Of a stretch of DNA of 64,000 nucleotides, positions 8,876-16,847 are shown piece after piece. Origin of the DNA: an uncultured Arachnia sp. (GTDB lineage Bacteria; Actinomycetota; Actinomycetes; Propionibacteriales; Propionibacteriaceae). Within the stretch, counting starts at the first letter, position 1. Each line of letters opens with the position of its first letter. The translations under genes were made by a program, and so were the position numbers. Under the pieces are notes generated by a model. It did not search any database, was not told the origin of the DNA, and was given only the letters and a program-made list of their open reading frames with translations. The stretch covers positions 186,001-250,000 of the forward strand of contig CANLSH010000001.1 in NCBI GenBank assembly GCA_947493705.1. The letters run 5' to 3'.

Positions 8876-9691
8876 ATGACGATTCTGGGTCTGATGATCA
8901 TGCTGGTCATCGTCACGAAGCTCGTCTCGGGTATGGCCGAGGGCCGGCCACGACAGATGCACACTACGGGCGAACGTTTGGCATTTCCTCCCACCGGCAC
9001 TCCCCACCCCATGAACCCATCCGGCCGCGGGCACCACGGAATGACTCAGCCTCCCTACGGCTACATGCGAACACCCTATGGACTGCCCACCGACGTACCC
9101 CTCAGCGATGCGTCACGCCATGCCATCGATTCAGACATCACACGTTTCGGCATCGAACTGAGAGAACTGGACTTCGACGTAGTGGGCTACGAACTCACAG
9201 AGGATGCCCGAGGCGACTACACCAGGGCGCTCGACGCGTATGAGAACGCAAAGCTCTCGCTGCGCGGCGCCCGGTCTGACTCGGAGGCCACCCACATCAC
9301 TCGTCTCTTGGAGGACGGCCGACACTGCGTGGCCAGGGTCAGGGCTCGCGCACTGGGCAGGCCGCTGCCTGAGAGGCGCCCACCGTGTTTCTTTGATCCC
9401 GCACACGGTCCGTCAGTCTCCGATGTGGAGTGGGCGCCCCCCGGCGGTGCGGTGCGTCCCGTTCCTGCATGCGCGGTGGACGCGGCCCGCATCGAACTCG
9501 GTGCAGCGCCCCAGATCCGGATGGTCAACGACGGCCGCGGACCGGTGCCGTACTGGGAGGATCGCAACCATGCTGCGTGGGCAAGAGGGTACTACGGAGG
9601 ATGGATGAACGATCCCAGCATGCGACGCATGACGCATGGTGCCCTGATGATCGGGGGATTCAGCCTGCTGATGGGCATGCTGGACGATTGA
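8876..9691 (+). CDS. Conserved actinobacterial membrane-associated protein, unknown function
   Basis: A 271-residue protein. The N-terminus (MTILGLMIMLVIVTKLVSGM) is one transmembrane segment and the C-terminus (GALMIGGFSLLMGMLDD) is a second short hydrophobic stretch, leaving a soluble middle. The centre has a helical part (DYTRALDAYENAKLSLRGA) and then a Cys-containing motif PCFFDPAHGPS with VPACAVDA about 35 residues later, followed by VPYWEDRNHAAWARGYYGG. I associate this Cys/His/Trp pattern with uncharacterised actinobacterial proteins, from memory. ATG at 8876 is chosen over an in-frame upstream start because it precedes the membrane segment and has GGAAGTGGG before it. It follows the carboxylase gene by 60 nt and ends convergently with lpdA. 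Confidence 0.7.
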   Translation: MTILGLMIMLVIVTKLVSGMAEGRPRQMHTTGERLAFPPTGTPHPMNPSGRGHHGMTQPPYGYMRTPYGLPTDVPLSDASRHAIDSDITRFGIELRELDFDVVGYELTEDARGDYTRALDAYENAKLSLRGARSDSEATHITRLLEDGRHCVARVRARALGRPLPERRPPCFFDPAHGPSVSDVEWAPPGGAVRPVPACAVDAARIELGAAPQIRMVNDGRGPVPYWEDRNHAAWARGYYGGWMNDPSMRRMTHGALMIGGFSLLMGMLDD

Positions 9692-9713
9692 AACAGCGGG
9701 GCTCAAGCGGACC

Positions 9714-11117
9714 TCAGGACGTGAGGAGGGCTCCGCCCGTGGTGTGCAACCGGCGGGCTGCCTCGGCCAGAGAGCCAGTCATTGACGGGTACACGGTGAA
9801 ACTGCCGCTGAATTCGTCGACGGTCACGCGCTGCCCCACGCACACGGCCACCGAGTGGATCAGCTCTGACGCGTTGGGGGCCACCACCACACCGCCCACG
9901 ATGATGCCGGTGGTGGGAAGGCAGAACAACTTGACGAAACCGTCGGTGAAGCCCTGCATCTTGGCGCGCGCGTTGCTTGCCAACGGCAGAAGAACCGAGG
10001 CGACGCGCACCTCACCGGAGTCCACCTGCTTCTGGGTGGTCCCCACCGTGGCGATCTCGGGCGAGGTGAAGACATTGGAGCTGACCTTGCGCAGATCGAG
10101 CGGTCCGACGGCGTCACCCAGGGCGTGCCACATGGCGATACGTCCCTGCATGGCTGCGACGGAGGCCAACGGGAAAACACCTGTGACGTCGCCAGCCGCG
10201 TAGATGTTGCGGACGCTTGTGCGCGAGACTCGATCGGCGAGGATGTGCCCGCTCGGGGTGAGCGTCACTCCTGCCTCCTCCAAGCCGATGCCTGCGGTAT
10301 TGGGGGTGGAACCCACGGCCAGCAAGCAATGGGAACCACGCACTTGGCGACCGTCAGTGAGACCCACCACCACCTCCTCGCCGTCAACGCGGGCGGATTC
10401 GGCCCGGGACTCGCTCATGATGTCCATGCCACGCTCAGTGAATGCACGCTGCAACACATTGGCGGCGTCCTGGTCCTCACCCGGCAACACCTGCTTACGC
10501 GAACTGACAAGCACCACGTCACCGCCCAGCGCGTCGTAGGCAGAGGCGAACTCGGCGCCGGTGACACCTGAGCCGACGACGATGAGTCGCTCGGGGATGG
10601 CGTCAAGACTGTAGAGCTGCTTCCAATTCAGTATCCGTTCACCGTCACACCGCGCCTCAGGCAGTTCCCTGGGGGTGGTGCCGGTGGCCAGCAGGATGAT
10701 GTCGGCGTCGAATCGTTCCTGGCCCTCCTCAGTGGTGACGAAGACTTGGTGGGCACCCTTGAGCTCAGCCGCGCCACGCACCACATGGATGCCCTCATGG
10801 CGCAGGCGTGACTCGATATCTCTGGACTGGGCGTTGGCCAGCTCGAGCACTCGCTCGTTGAGCTCGGACATGTCGACGCGGATCGCGCCCTCCACGTCGT
10901 CGCCGCGGAAGTGCAGGCCGAGCTCGGGGGCGCGCTCCATGGTGCTCATGACCTCGGCGGTCGCAATAAGGGTTTTGGAGGGCACACAATCGGTCAGCAC
11001 CGCCGCACCGCCCAGGCCGTCGCGCTCGACGAGGGTCACATCCCCGCCGAGTTGGCTGGCCACCAGGGCCGCCTCATATCCACCTGGTCCGCCACCGATG
11101 ATCACTACTTTGGTCAC
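9714..11117 (-). CDS. lpdA: NAD(P)H-quinone dehydrogenase of the LpdA type (flavoprotein disulfide reductase fold)
   Basis: A 467-residue FAD/NAD-dependent oxidoreductase with VVIIGGGPGGYEAAL (FAD site) at the N-terminus, a second Rossmann motif VVGSGVTGAEFASAY at about 185, and YAAGDVTG at about 305. In true dihydrolipoamide dehydrogenases the redox motif is GGTCLNVGCIPSK; here it reads GGAAVLTDCVPSK, so Ala39 replaces the first cysteine and only Cys44 remains. The mycobacterial LpdA (Rv3303c) has the same change and acts as an NAD(P)H:quinone reductase, not a lipoamide dehydrogenase. In mycobacteria lpdA also lies near deoD and pmmB, as here (established knowledge). The start overlaps nothing and has GGATGAG upstream. 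Confidence 0.9.
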   Translation of the reverse strand: MTKVVIIGGGPGGYEAALVASQLGGDVTLVERDGLGGAAVLTDCVPSKTLIATAEVMSTMERAPELGLHFRGDDVEGAIRVDMSELNERVLELANAQSRDIESRLRHEGIHVVRGAAELKGAHQVFVTTEEGQERFDADIILLATGTTPRELPEARCDGERILNWKQLYSLDAIPERLIVVGSGVTGAEFASAYDALGGDVVLVSSRKQVLPGEDQDAANVLQRAFTERGMDIMSESRAESARVDGEEVVVGLTDGRQVRGSHCLLAVGSTPNTAGIGLEEAGVTLTPSGHILADRVSRTSVRNIYAAGDVTGVFPLASVAAMQGRIAMWHALGDAVGPLDLRKVSSNVFTSPEIATVGTTQKQVDSGEVRVASVLLPLASNARAKMQGFTDGFVKLFCLPTTGIIVGGVVVAPNASELIHSVAVCVGQRVTVDEFSGSFTVYPSMTGSLAEAARRLHTTGGALLTS

Positions 11118-11236
11118 GTTCTCATCCTGTCACAGTCCGTCGCAACGGGCTTCCAGGGCGCTGACGAGCAAGTGATCGCGCAACCTCTTACGGCCTGCCT
11201 GCCTTCGCGAACCGGGACGGCCGATAGTGTGAAGGG

Positions 11237-12037
11237 ATGAGTGAAGATCCCAAGGAATTGGCGCGCGCCGCCGCCGAGTACGCCGCCACCGTTCTGTCCG
11301 TACCCACCATCGACATCGCGCTGGTGCTTGGTTCCGGCTGGTCGAGCGGAGCCGACGATCTCGGGGAGAGGATCGGTGAACTGGAACTGGCCGACGTTCC
11401 GGGTTTTTCCAAACCCGTGGTCTCGGGACATGGCGGCAGGCTGTTGGTTGTTCGCACCAAAACAGGCAAGGTGGCAGCGGTGTTCACGGGGCGCACCCAT
11501 TACTACGAGGGGCGCGGAACCGACCCGGTGGTCCACGGGGTCCGCACCGCTGCGGCGTGGGGAGCATCAACGATGGTGCTCACCAACGGCTGTGGCGGTC
11601 TGGACCCGGCATGGACTCCGGGAACCCCGGTGCTCATCAGTGACCACATCAACCTGACCGGAGACTCACCGCTCCACGGCGCCACATTCGTTGACCTCAC
11701 GGAGGCGTACTCCAAGCGGTTGCGCAATCTGGCGCGCACCGTCGACCCTGACCTGCCCGAGGGCGTCTACGTTCAATTCAGAGGACCGCACTACGAGACA
11801 CCGGCTGAGGTGCGGATGGCCAAAATCATCGGCGGCGACCTTGTGGGCATGTCCACGACGCTGGAAACCATCGCCGCTCGCGAAGCTGGCCTGGAAGTGC
11901 TCGGCATATCGCTGGTCACCAACGCGGCAGCAGGAATGGGCGCCGCAGATCTCGACCACGCCGAAGTGCTGGAGGCGGGCAGGGAAGCCGGACCCCGCCT
12001 GGCCGCACTGCTGGCCGGCATCGTCAACACACTGTGA
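11237..12037 (+). CDS. punA: Purine-nucleoside phosphorylase
   Basis: A 266-residue trimeric-type PNP that cleaves purine (deoxy)ribonucleosides with phosphate to the free base and (deoxy)ribose 1-phosphate in purine salvage. Hallmarks are LVLGSGWSSGADDL at residue 29, FTGRTHYYEG with the phosphate-binding His, NGCGGLDPAWTPGTPVLISDH, QFRGPHYETPAE and GMSTTLETIAAREAGL, and TNAAAG near the C-terminus. ATG at 11237 has GAAGGG immediately upstream, but a TAGTGT hexamer at 11225-11230 lies 6 nt before it, so the message may be leaderless. The next gene, a phosphosugar mutase, begins 20 nt later and would convert the pentose 1-phosphate product to the 5-phosphate or act on hexoses. Confidence 0.95.
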   Translation: MSEDPKELARAAAEYAATVLSVPTIDIALVLGSGWSSGADDLGERIGELELADVPGFSKPVVSGHGGRLLVVRTKTGKVAAVFTGRTHYYEGRGTDPVVHGVRTAAAWGASTMVLTNGCGGLDPAWTPGTPVLISDHINLTGDSPLHGATFVDLTEAYSKRLRNLARTVDPDLPEGVYVQFRGPHYETPAEVRMAKIIGGDLVGMSTTLETIAAREAGLEVLGISLVTNAAAGMGAADLDHAEVLEAGREAGPRLAALLAGIVNTL

Positions 12038-12057
12038 AATCGGGAGACGCAAGGACA

Positions 12058-13725
12058 ATGACAGAGACAACGGACACAAAACTGATCTCCGAGGCCCGCG
12101 CCTGGCTGGCAGAGGACCCGGATGTGGACACGCGTCGGCATCTGCAGCAGCAACTCATCCAGCTCGACGACCCGGCCCTGCGCGAGGACGCGCTGGCGCA
12201 GCTCAGGTCCCAGTTCTCGGGTTTCCTGGAGTTCGGCACGGCCGGACTGCGTGGGAAGACGGGACCGGGCCCGAGCAACATGAACAAGATGGTGGTGGGA
12301 GCGGCCGCGGCCGGTATCGGGGCATGGCTGAACGAGCACGGTCACGCCGGCGGCAAGGTTCTGATCGGCTACGACGCCCGGTGGAAGTCCGACGAGTTCG
12401 CCCGTGAATCGGCTGAAATCCTGGCCGGACAGGGCTTCGAAGCCCTGTTGACTGCCGAGACGACCGCCACCCCGTTGGTTGCCTTCGGCACCCGCCACTT
12501 CGGCTGTGTGGCTGGCATCGTCGTCACCGCCTCCCACAATCCGCCGCAGGACAATGGCTACAAGGTCTATCTGGGAGACGGATCCCAGATCATCCCACCC
12601 ACCGACGGTGAAATCGCCGCCCACATCCAGAACTTCCCTCCCTCCCAGCTGCGAGGTATGGACCGGAAGCGGGACTATCGCCTGATCGGCGATGAACTGC
12701 AGGAGGCCTACACCGCCCACGCGGCCACCCTCGTTCCCGACGATGCTCCCCGCGACGTGGTGTGGGTCCACACCGCCATGCACGGCGTGGGCAGCAAACC
12801 CATGCGCGCGGTGGCCAGGGCAACATCCTTTCCCGCTGCCATCGAGGTTCCTGAACAGGCGGAGCCGGATGCTGATTTCCCCACCGTCGCCTTCCCCAAC
12901 CCGGAAGAGAAGGGCGCGATTGATCTCTCACTGGCTCTTGCGAAATCCAGCGACGCCGACGTCGTGATCGCCAATGATCCGGACGCCGACCGCTGCGCCG
13001 TCGCCACCCGCATCGATGGCCACTGGCGCATGCTCACAGGCGACGAACTCGGCGCCATCCTGGGGGATCAGATCATCCGCACCGGCGCCCCCGGCGTCCT
13101 GGCGAACTCGGTGGTGTCCTCCACGCTGCTGCGCAAGATCGCTCACGCCGCGGGTCGCGAACACGTCACCACCCTGACGGGATTCAAGTGGATCGGTCGC
13201 GTGCCGGACATGGCGTTCGGCTACGAGGAAGCAATCGGGTACTGCTGCGATCCCCGCTCTGTTCCCGACAAGGATGGACTGACCGCGGCCGTGACAGTAC
13301 TGCGACTCGTCGCCGAGCTGAAGGCTGAAGGAAAAACGTTGGAAGATCGTCTCAACGAGATCTCCGCCACCCATGGACTGCATGCCACCAGCCAGCTCGC
13401 GGTGCGGGTGGAAAACCTGTCCGAGATCACCGACGCCATGGCACGGCTGCGCAGCAACCCGCCGTCGCACCTGCTGGACGAACCCGTCACCTACCGAGAC
13501 CTCCTTGATGGTAGCGACGCGCTGCCCCCCACCGACGGTGTGGAGTTGACGGGAGAGAGCATCCACGTGGTGGCACGTCCATCCGGGACCGAACCCAAGC
13601 TGAAGTGCTACCTGGAGGTTGTCCTGCCACCGGATGATTCCTCCGGGGGCACCGCCGCCAGAACCCTGGCCGCCGGACTGCTCAAGGGGCTTCGCCAACA
13701 GATGGCCGAAGCGCTCGGCGTCTGA
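12058..13725 (+). CDS. Phosphoglucomutase/phosphomannomutase family protein
   Basis: A 555-residue alpha-D-phosphohexomutase superfamily enzyme, interconverting sugar 1- and 6- (or 5-) phosphates through a phosphoserine. Domain signatures appear in order: EFGTAGLRGKTGPG (residue 60 region), the phosphoserine loop VVTASHNPPQDNGYKVY, metal loop NDPDADRCAVA, sugar loop GYEEAIGY, and phosphate-binding PSGTEPKLK near the C-terminus. It corresponds in place and type to mycobacterial pmmB beside deoD. ATG at 12058 is favoured (GGGAG at 12042-12046); an in-frame GTG at 12034 overlapping the punA stop is the alternative. The 10-bp hairpin just after the stop closes the punA operon. Preference for ribose, glucose or mannose phosphates is not decidable. 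Confidence 0.92.
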   Translation: MTETTDTKLISEARAWLAEDPDVDTRRHLQQQLIQLDDPALREDALAQLRSQFSGFLEFGTAGLRGKTGPGPSNMNKMVVGAAAAGIGAWLNEHGHAGGKVLIGYDARWKSDEFARESAEILAGQGFEALLTAETTATPLVAFGTRHFGCVAGIVVTASHNPPQDNGYKVYLGDGSQIIPPTDGEIAAHIQNFPPSQLRGMDRKRDYRLIGDELQEAYTAHAATLVPDDAPRDVVWVHTAMHGVGSKPMRAVARATSFPAAIEVPEQAEPDADFPTVAFPNPEEKGAIDLSLALAKSSDADVVIANDPDADRCAVATRIDGHWRMLTGDELGAILGDQIIRTGAPGVLANSVVSSTLLRKIAHAAGREHVTTLTGFKWIGRVPDMAFGYEEAIGYCCDPRSVPDKDGLTAAVTVLRLVAELKAEGKTLEDRLNEISATHGLHATSQLAVRVENLSEITDAMARLRSNPPSHLLDEPVTYRDLLDGSDALPPTDGVELTGESIHVVARPSGTEPKLKCYLEVVLPPDDSSGGTAARTLAAGLLKGLRQQMAEALGV

Positions 13726-13739
13726 CACCATCCAAACGA

Positions 13740-13764
13740 AGGCCCCGGGCATCCCCCGGGGCCT
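13740..13764 (+). terminator. Hairpin after the punA-mutase operon
   Basis: Perfect 10-bp stem AGGCCCCGGG / CCCGGGGCCT with loop CATCC, starting 15 nt after the mutase stop. There is no U-tract, as is common in high-G+C terminators. Confidence 0.75.
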
Positions 13765-13794
13765 CTGCGCTTGAGCGATGGTTACCCTTGGGGC

Positions 13795-15627
13795 ATGAGG
13801 ACGTTGCGCATGGGCCTGGCCGCACTGCTGTTGGCCGTCGTCGGAATCCTGTCTCTGGTGTCACCAGCAGAGGCTGACGACAATGCACCCTTCACCAAGT
13901 ACCACATCGATGCAACGCTGACACCCGAAGGCGTCACTGAGGTGTCCATCGACATGACCATGGATTTCAGCCAGGTGAGGGGACGCGGCCCCACCTTCCT
14001 CATCCAAGAACGACAGGAGGACGGGCAGAACCCTGATGAGTGGTTCTCCTTTCCCGTCTCCGACATTCAGGTCTCCTCATCGACGGGGGCTCGGACCGAC
14101 ACTCTCATCCAGCGCGAAGATGGCCAGGTCTACGTGCAGGTCGGTGAGGAGAGCACCTTCTACACCGAACCACAGAGCTACGTCCTGACCTACACCGTCG
14201 AGGGACTGATCGTCTCAGACCAAGCCGAGAGTGGTCTGGATGAGTTCAGCTGGACTCCCGTCAACAGCGCCAATCAGTCCCGCGTCGAGGACTTCGAGGT
14301 GACCGTCAACGGCCCCGTCGACGTCTCTCGTACGGCCTGCTTCAGGGGACCGGAACTCAGGACTGAGTGTTCCAGCACTTCTTCGGGCACCACTGCCATC
14401 TATTCGCTGGGAGAGCTGCCGGCGGGTGAAGGCGTCCAGGTGGTGGCGGGGTTCCCGGCCGGGACATTCGGTGGCGTGGAGCAGATCAAGACCCGCCGCG
14501 TCACCGCTGGCAACATGTTTGAGCTCAACGCCGCCACCGGGGCCGCCACTGGTGTCCTGGGATTGGGCGCTATCGCCGCGCTGGTGTCCATCACCCGGCG
14601 ACATGGCCGCGACGACGTCTACGTCGGCCTCACACCTGGCCTGACCCCGGGGAAGGGTCAGGAGGCAAAAGTGGGGAAGAAGTCGGGCAAGCAGAATGTG
14701 GCCGTCGCCTTCCGGCCACCCAAGAACGTCCGCGTGGGAGAGGTGGGCACCCTCATCGATGCCACCGCCGACGCCGTCGACATCTCCGCCACACTGGTGG
14801 ACCTGGCCGTCCGGGGCCACCTTCGTATCAGCGATGCAGGAAACAACGACCACCTCCTGACCCGCACACGCCAGGATGCAGACCCACTGGAGAGCTACGA
14901 GGGCAAACTGCTGGAGCGCATCTTCAAACACGGCAACGAAGTACGGATCAGCCAGCTGAGGGATGCTTCGTACGCGGGCATCCAGGACAAAACGAAATCT
15001 GATCTGTACTCCCGTGTCGTCGCCCGCAAGTGGTTCAAGAGCAACCCGGCCACAGCCCAGCTTGTCCCACTGGGTCTTGGTGCCTTTCTACTGCTGGTGG
15101 GCGCGGGCGTCGCGGTGCTGTTCGGCCAGTTCGGTTGGGGTCTGCTCGCCATCCCCTTCGCGATCCTCGGCCTTGGCCTCATCCTCACCTCCGGCAGATT
15201 CCGCACTCGCACAGCTCTCGGTTCGGCGGTTCTTGCCGAGACGCGGGGCTTCGAGTTGTACCTGCGCACAGCCGAGGCGAACCAGATCAAGTTCGAGGAG
15301 GGCGTCGACATCTTCAGCCGGTACCTTCCCTACGCCATGATTTTCGGTGTCGCGGACCGCTGGGCGAAGGTCTTCGCCGATCTTGGTGCCATGGGCCTGT
15401 ATGAGCCCAACCTTTCGTGGTACTACGGCGCCAATCTGTACAACAGCTACGCGTTCGGCACGGCGCTGGGCAACCTGTCCCACGGCTTCAACAACGCCAT
15501 GGCCGAGGCGACGGCGGCTGCGGCAGCCGCCGAGGCCCAAAGCGCATCAGGCAGCTCGTCCGGCTTCTCCGGCTTCAGTGGTGGCGGTGGCTTCGGCGGT
15601 GGCGGAGCCAGCATGGGATCGTGGTGA
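13795..15627 (+). CDS. DUF2207-type predicted membrane protein
   Basis: A 610-residue membrane protein of the DUF2207 type. The start MRTLRMGLAALLLAVVG begins a signal peptide (likely cleaved after about residue 29, AEA-DDNAPF). An extracytoplasmic beta-rich domain follows (TKYHIDATLTPEGVTEVSID ... ) to about residue 240, then a membrane helix (ATGVLGLGAIAALVSI), a cytosolic winged-helix-like region (VRVGEVGTLIDATADAVDIS), and two more membrane segments at about 425-470. The tail is Ala- then Gly/Ser-rich (GFSGGGGFGGGGASMGSW), a typical DUF2207 ending. TACCCT at 13783-13788 lies 6 nt before the ATG and no ribosome-binding site is present, so it is probably leaderless. Function of the family is unknown. 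Confidence 0.88.
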   Translation: MRTLRMGLAALLLAVVGILSLVSPAEADDNAPFTKYHIDATLTPEGVTEVSIDMTMDFSQVRGRGPTFLIQERQEDGQNPDEWFSFPVSDIQVSSSTGARTDTLIQREDGQVYVQVGEESTFYTEPQSYVLTYTVEGLIVSDQAESGLDEFSWTPVNSANQSRVEDFEVTVNGPVDVSRTACFRGPELRTECSSTSSGTTAIYSLGELPAGEGVQVVAGFPAGTFGGVEQIKTRRVTAGNMFELNAATGAATGVLGLGAIAALVSITRRHGRDDVYVGLTPGLTPGKGQEAKVGKKSGKQNVAVAFRPPKNVRVGEVGTLIDATADAVDISATLVDLAVRGHLRISDAGNNDHLLTRTRQDADPLESYEGKLLERIFKHGNEVRISQLRDASYAGIQDKTKSDLYSRVVARKWFKSNPATAQLVPLGLGAFLLLVGAGVAVLFGQFGWGLLAIPFAILGLGLILTSGRFRTRTALGSAVLAETRGFELYLRTAEANQIKFEEGVDIFSRYLPYAMIFGVADRWAKVFADLGAMGLYEPNLSWYYGANLYNSYAFGTALGNLSHGFNNAMAEATAAAAAAEAQSASGSSSGFSGFSGGGGFGGGGASMGSW

Positions 15628-15644
15628 GCCGATAGTCTGACTTC

Positions 15645-16292
15645 GTGACTTCCAGGACACTGCTGCTCGTCGCCGGGCCCTCGGGCTGCGGAAAGTCGCG
15701 GCTCAGCCGCGTAGCCACCGGTGCCGGGGGCGTCGCGACTCTTCCGCTGGATGAGTTCTACCGAGACCTGGATCATCCGGGCCTACCGCGGACACTGGGC
15801 ATCGTTGACTGGGACGATGTGGCTTCCTGGGATTGCGATCTGGCCATCGACACCATTTCAAGGCTCCTGCGAGACGGCGCCACAGAGGTACCCGTCTACG
15901 ACATTTCGCAATCACTGCGGTTGGGGTCCCGCACACTGGACATGGGCGACGCCCGCGTCCTGCTGGCGGAAGGCATCTTCGCCCCGCCGTTGCTCGCTGC
16001 GGCCAGAGCCACGAGGCTCCCGGTCGAGGCTCTGTGGCTTGCCCGGCATCGCAGCACCAACTTCACCCGCCGGCTGGCACGGGACCTCAAGGAGAAGCGG
16101 AAGAGCCCGGGAGTTCTGCTGCGACGAGGTGCCGCGCTCTACCACAGCGAGCCGCAGCTCACCCGGGATGCCATGGTCGCGGGCTTCCGTCCCGTCGGCA
16201 TGCGGGAGGCAACGCGTGTCGTCGCACAGCTGGCCGGAGTTCGCACCTCGACACCCCGACGCCCACCCATACGGATACGAGCGACCAAGTAG
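15645..16292 (+). CDS. P-loop kinase, uridine kinase-like
   Basis: A 215-residue P-loop NTPase with Walker A LLLVAGPSGCGKSRL at residues 5-19, then LPLDEFYRDLDHPGLP, which matches the DDFY substrate motif of uridine/phosphoribulokinase-type enzymes, and WDDVASWD. VLLAEGIFAPPL corresponds to the Walker B/lid-proximal segment of uridine kinases. A basic C-terminus (RRPPIRIRATK) ends the protein. GTG at 15645 is preceded by TAGTCT at 15633-15638, with 6 nt between, so the message is probably leaderless. Phosphorylation of uridine or a related small metabolite is a family-level inference. It is followed by a repeat-rich convergent region. Confidence 0.8.
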   Translation: MTSRTLLLVAGPSGCGKSRLSRVATGAGGVATLPLDEFYRDLDHPGLPRTLGIVDWDDVASWDCDLAIDTISRLLRDGATEVPVYDISQSLRLGSRTLDMGDARVLLAEGIFAPPLLAAARATRLPVEALWLARHRSTNFTRRLARDLKEKRKSPGVLLRRGAALYHSEPQLTRDAMVAGFRPVGMREATRVVAQLAGVRTSTPRRPPIRIRATK

Positions 16293-16417
16293 CGCCACAG
16301 GGGACGCATGCCCTGAGTCACGGTGCGAGGAAAAGCATCGCCGAAGCGAGAAAAGCAGCGACGTATCAAGATTGTCCTACGCCACAGGACGTGCGATAAC
16401 GGAGTGCTTTCCACCGA

Positions 16418-16528
16418 TGGTCGAGTAGTGCCCTGCGAGGTACGAGCGTGACGCGTGTGGAGGCCGCGTGTGTCCGGAACGAGGTCTCGACACATCGCTA
16501 CTCGTTCCTCGCAGCGATTACTCGACCA
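16418..16528. repeat. REP-like units A (+) and B (-) forming a large imperfect hairpin
   Basis: Unit A (16418-16465) reads GGTCGAGTAGT ... GCGAGGTACGAGCG ... ACGCGTGTGGAGGCC. Unit B (16483-16528) is its imperfect reverse complement (ACTCGTTCCTCGCAGCG ... TTACTCGACCA). The two are separated by about 17 nt and can fold back on each other. Unit C at 16713-16762 repeats the A orientation. Confidence 0.7.
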
Positions 16529-16569
16529 CCGAACAGTGGTGCGTTTTCCCGCTCCAGGGTGCGGCTGAA

Positions 16570-16731
16570 AGCCGCCCTGCCACTCGACACGCTCACTGAT
16601 GCTCCCCACCGACCCGTGACAGTTTTCCGGCGGCCGTGTAGCGTCCGGCGAGCCGCCCTGCCACTCGACACGCTCACTGATGCTCCCCACCGACCCGTGA
16701 CAGTTTTCCGGCGGCCGAGTAGCGTCCGGCG
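16570..16731. repeat. Tandem duplication, two 81-nt units
   Basis: Two directly adjacent 81-nt copies (16570-16650 and 16651-16731) that differ, as far as I can see, at one base (T at 16637, A at 16718). Each contains CACTCGACACGCTCACTGA, a minus-orientation piece of the REP-like unit, and ends in GCGTCCGGCG. Confidence 0.85.
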
Positions 16732-16762
16732 AGGAACGAGCCTGACGCGTGTCGAGGCCCCG
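16713..16762 (+). repeat. REP-like unit C
   Basis: Third copy of the family: GGCCGAGTAGCG ... GCGAGGAACGAGC ... ACGCGTGTCGAGGCCCC. Its last 15 nt (CGTGTCGAGGCCCCG) recur exactly at about 52650-52664 in the hairpin after the flotillin gene. Confidence 0.7.
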
Positions 16763-16847
16763 TTGGGCCAGAGGAAATGTCTTCAGTTGGCGCGCCTTCC
16801 TGGCTGGGAGACTCAATCAGTTGGAAGACGGTCTCCAGTCGAGCGAG

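Larger units (their letters stand above)
16293..16847. other. Gene-free 555-bp convergent region filled with repeats
   Basis: Between the kinase gene (plus) and metG (minus) I see no credible gene. An open minus-strand frame crosses it, but it only translates the 81-nt tandem repeat and has no start signal. The stretch holds at least three copies of a REP-like unit (A, B, C), of which A and B form a large imperfect hairpin, and one exact-register tandem duplication. Confidence 0.8.

Noticed and set aside
16570-16731. CRISPR-like repeat
   Set aside because: Only two directly adjacent 81-nt copies with no spacers.
16139-16816. 225-codon minus-strand frame with an internally repeated peptide
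   Set aside because: The repeated peptide is just the translated 81-nt tandem repeat, and the rest is antisense to the kinase gene; no start signal.
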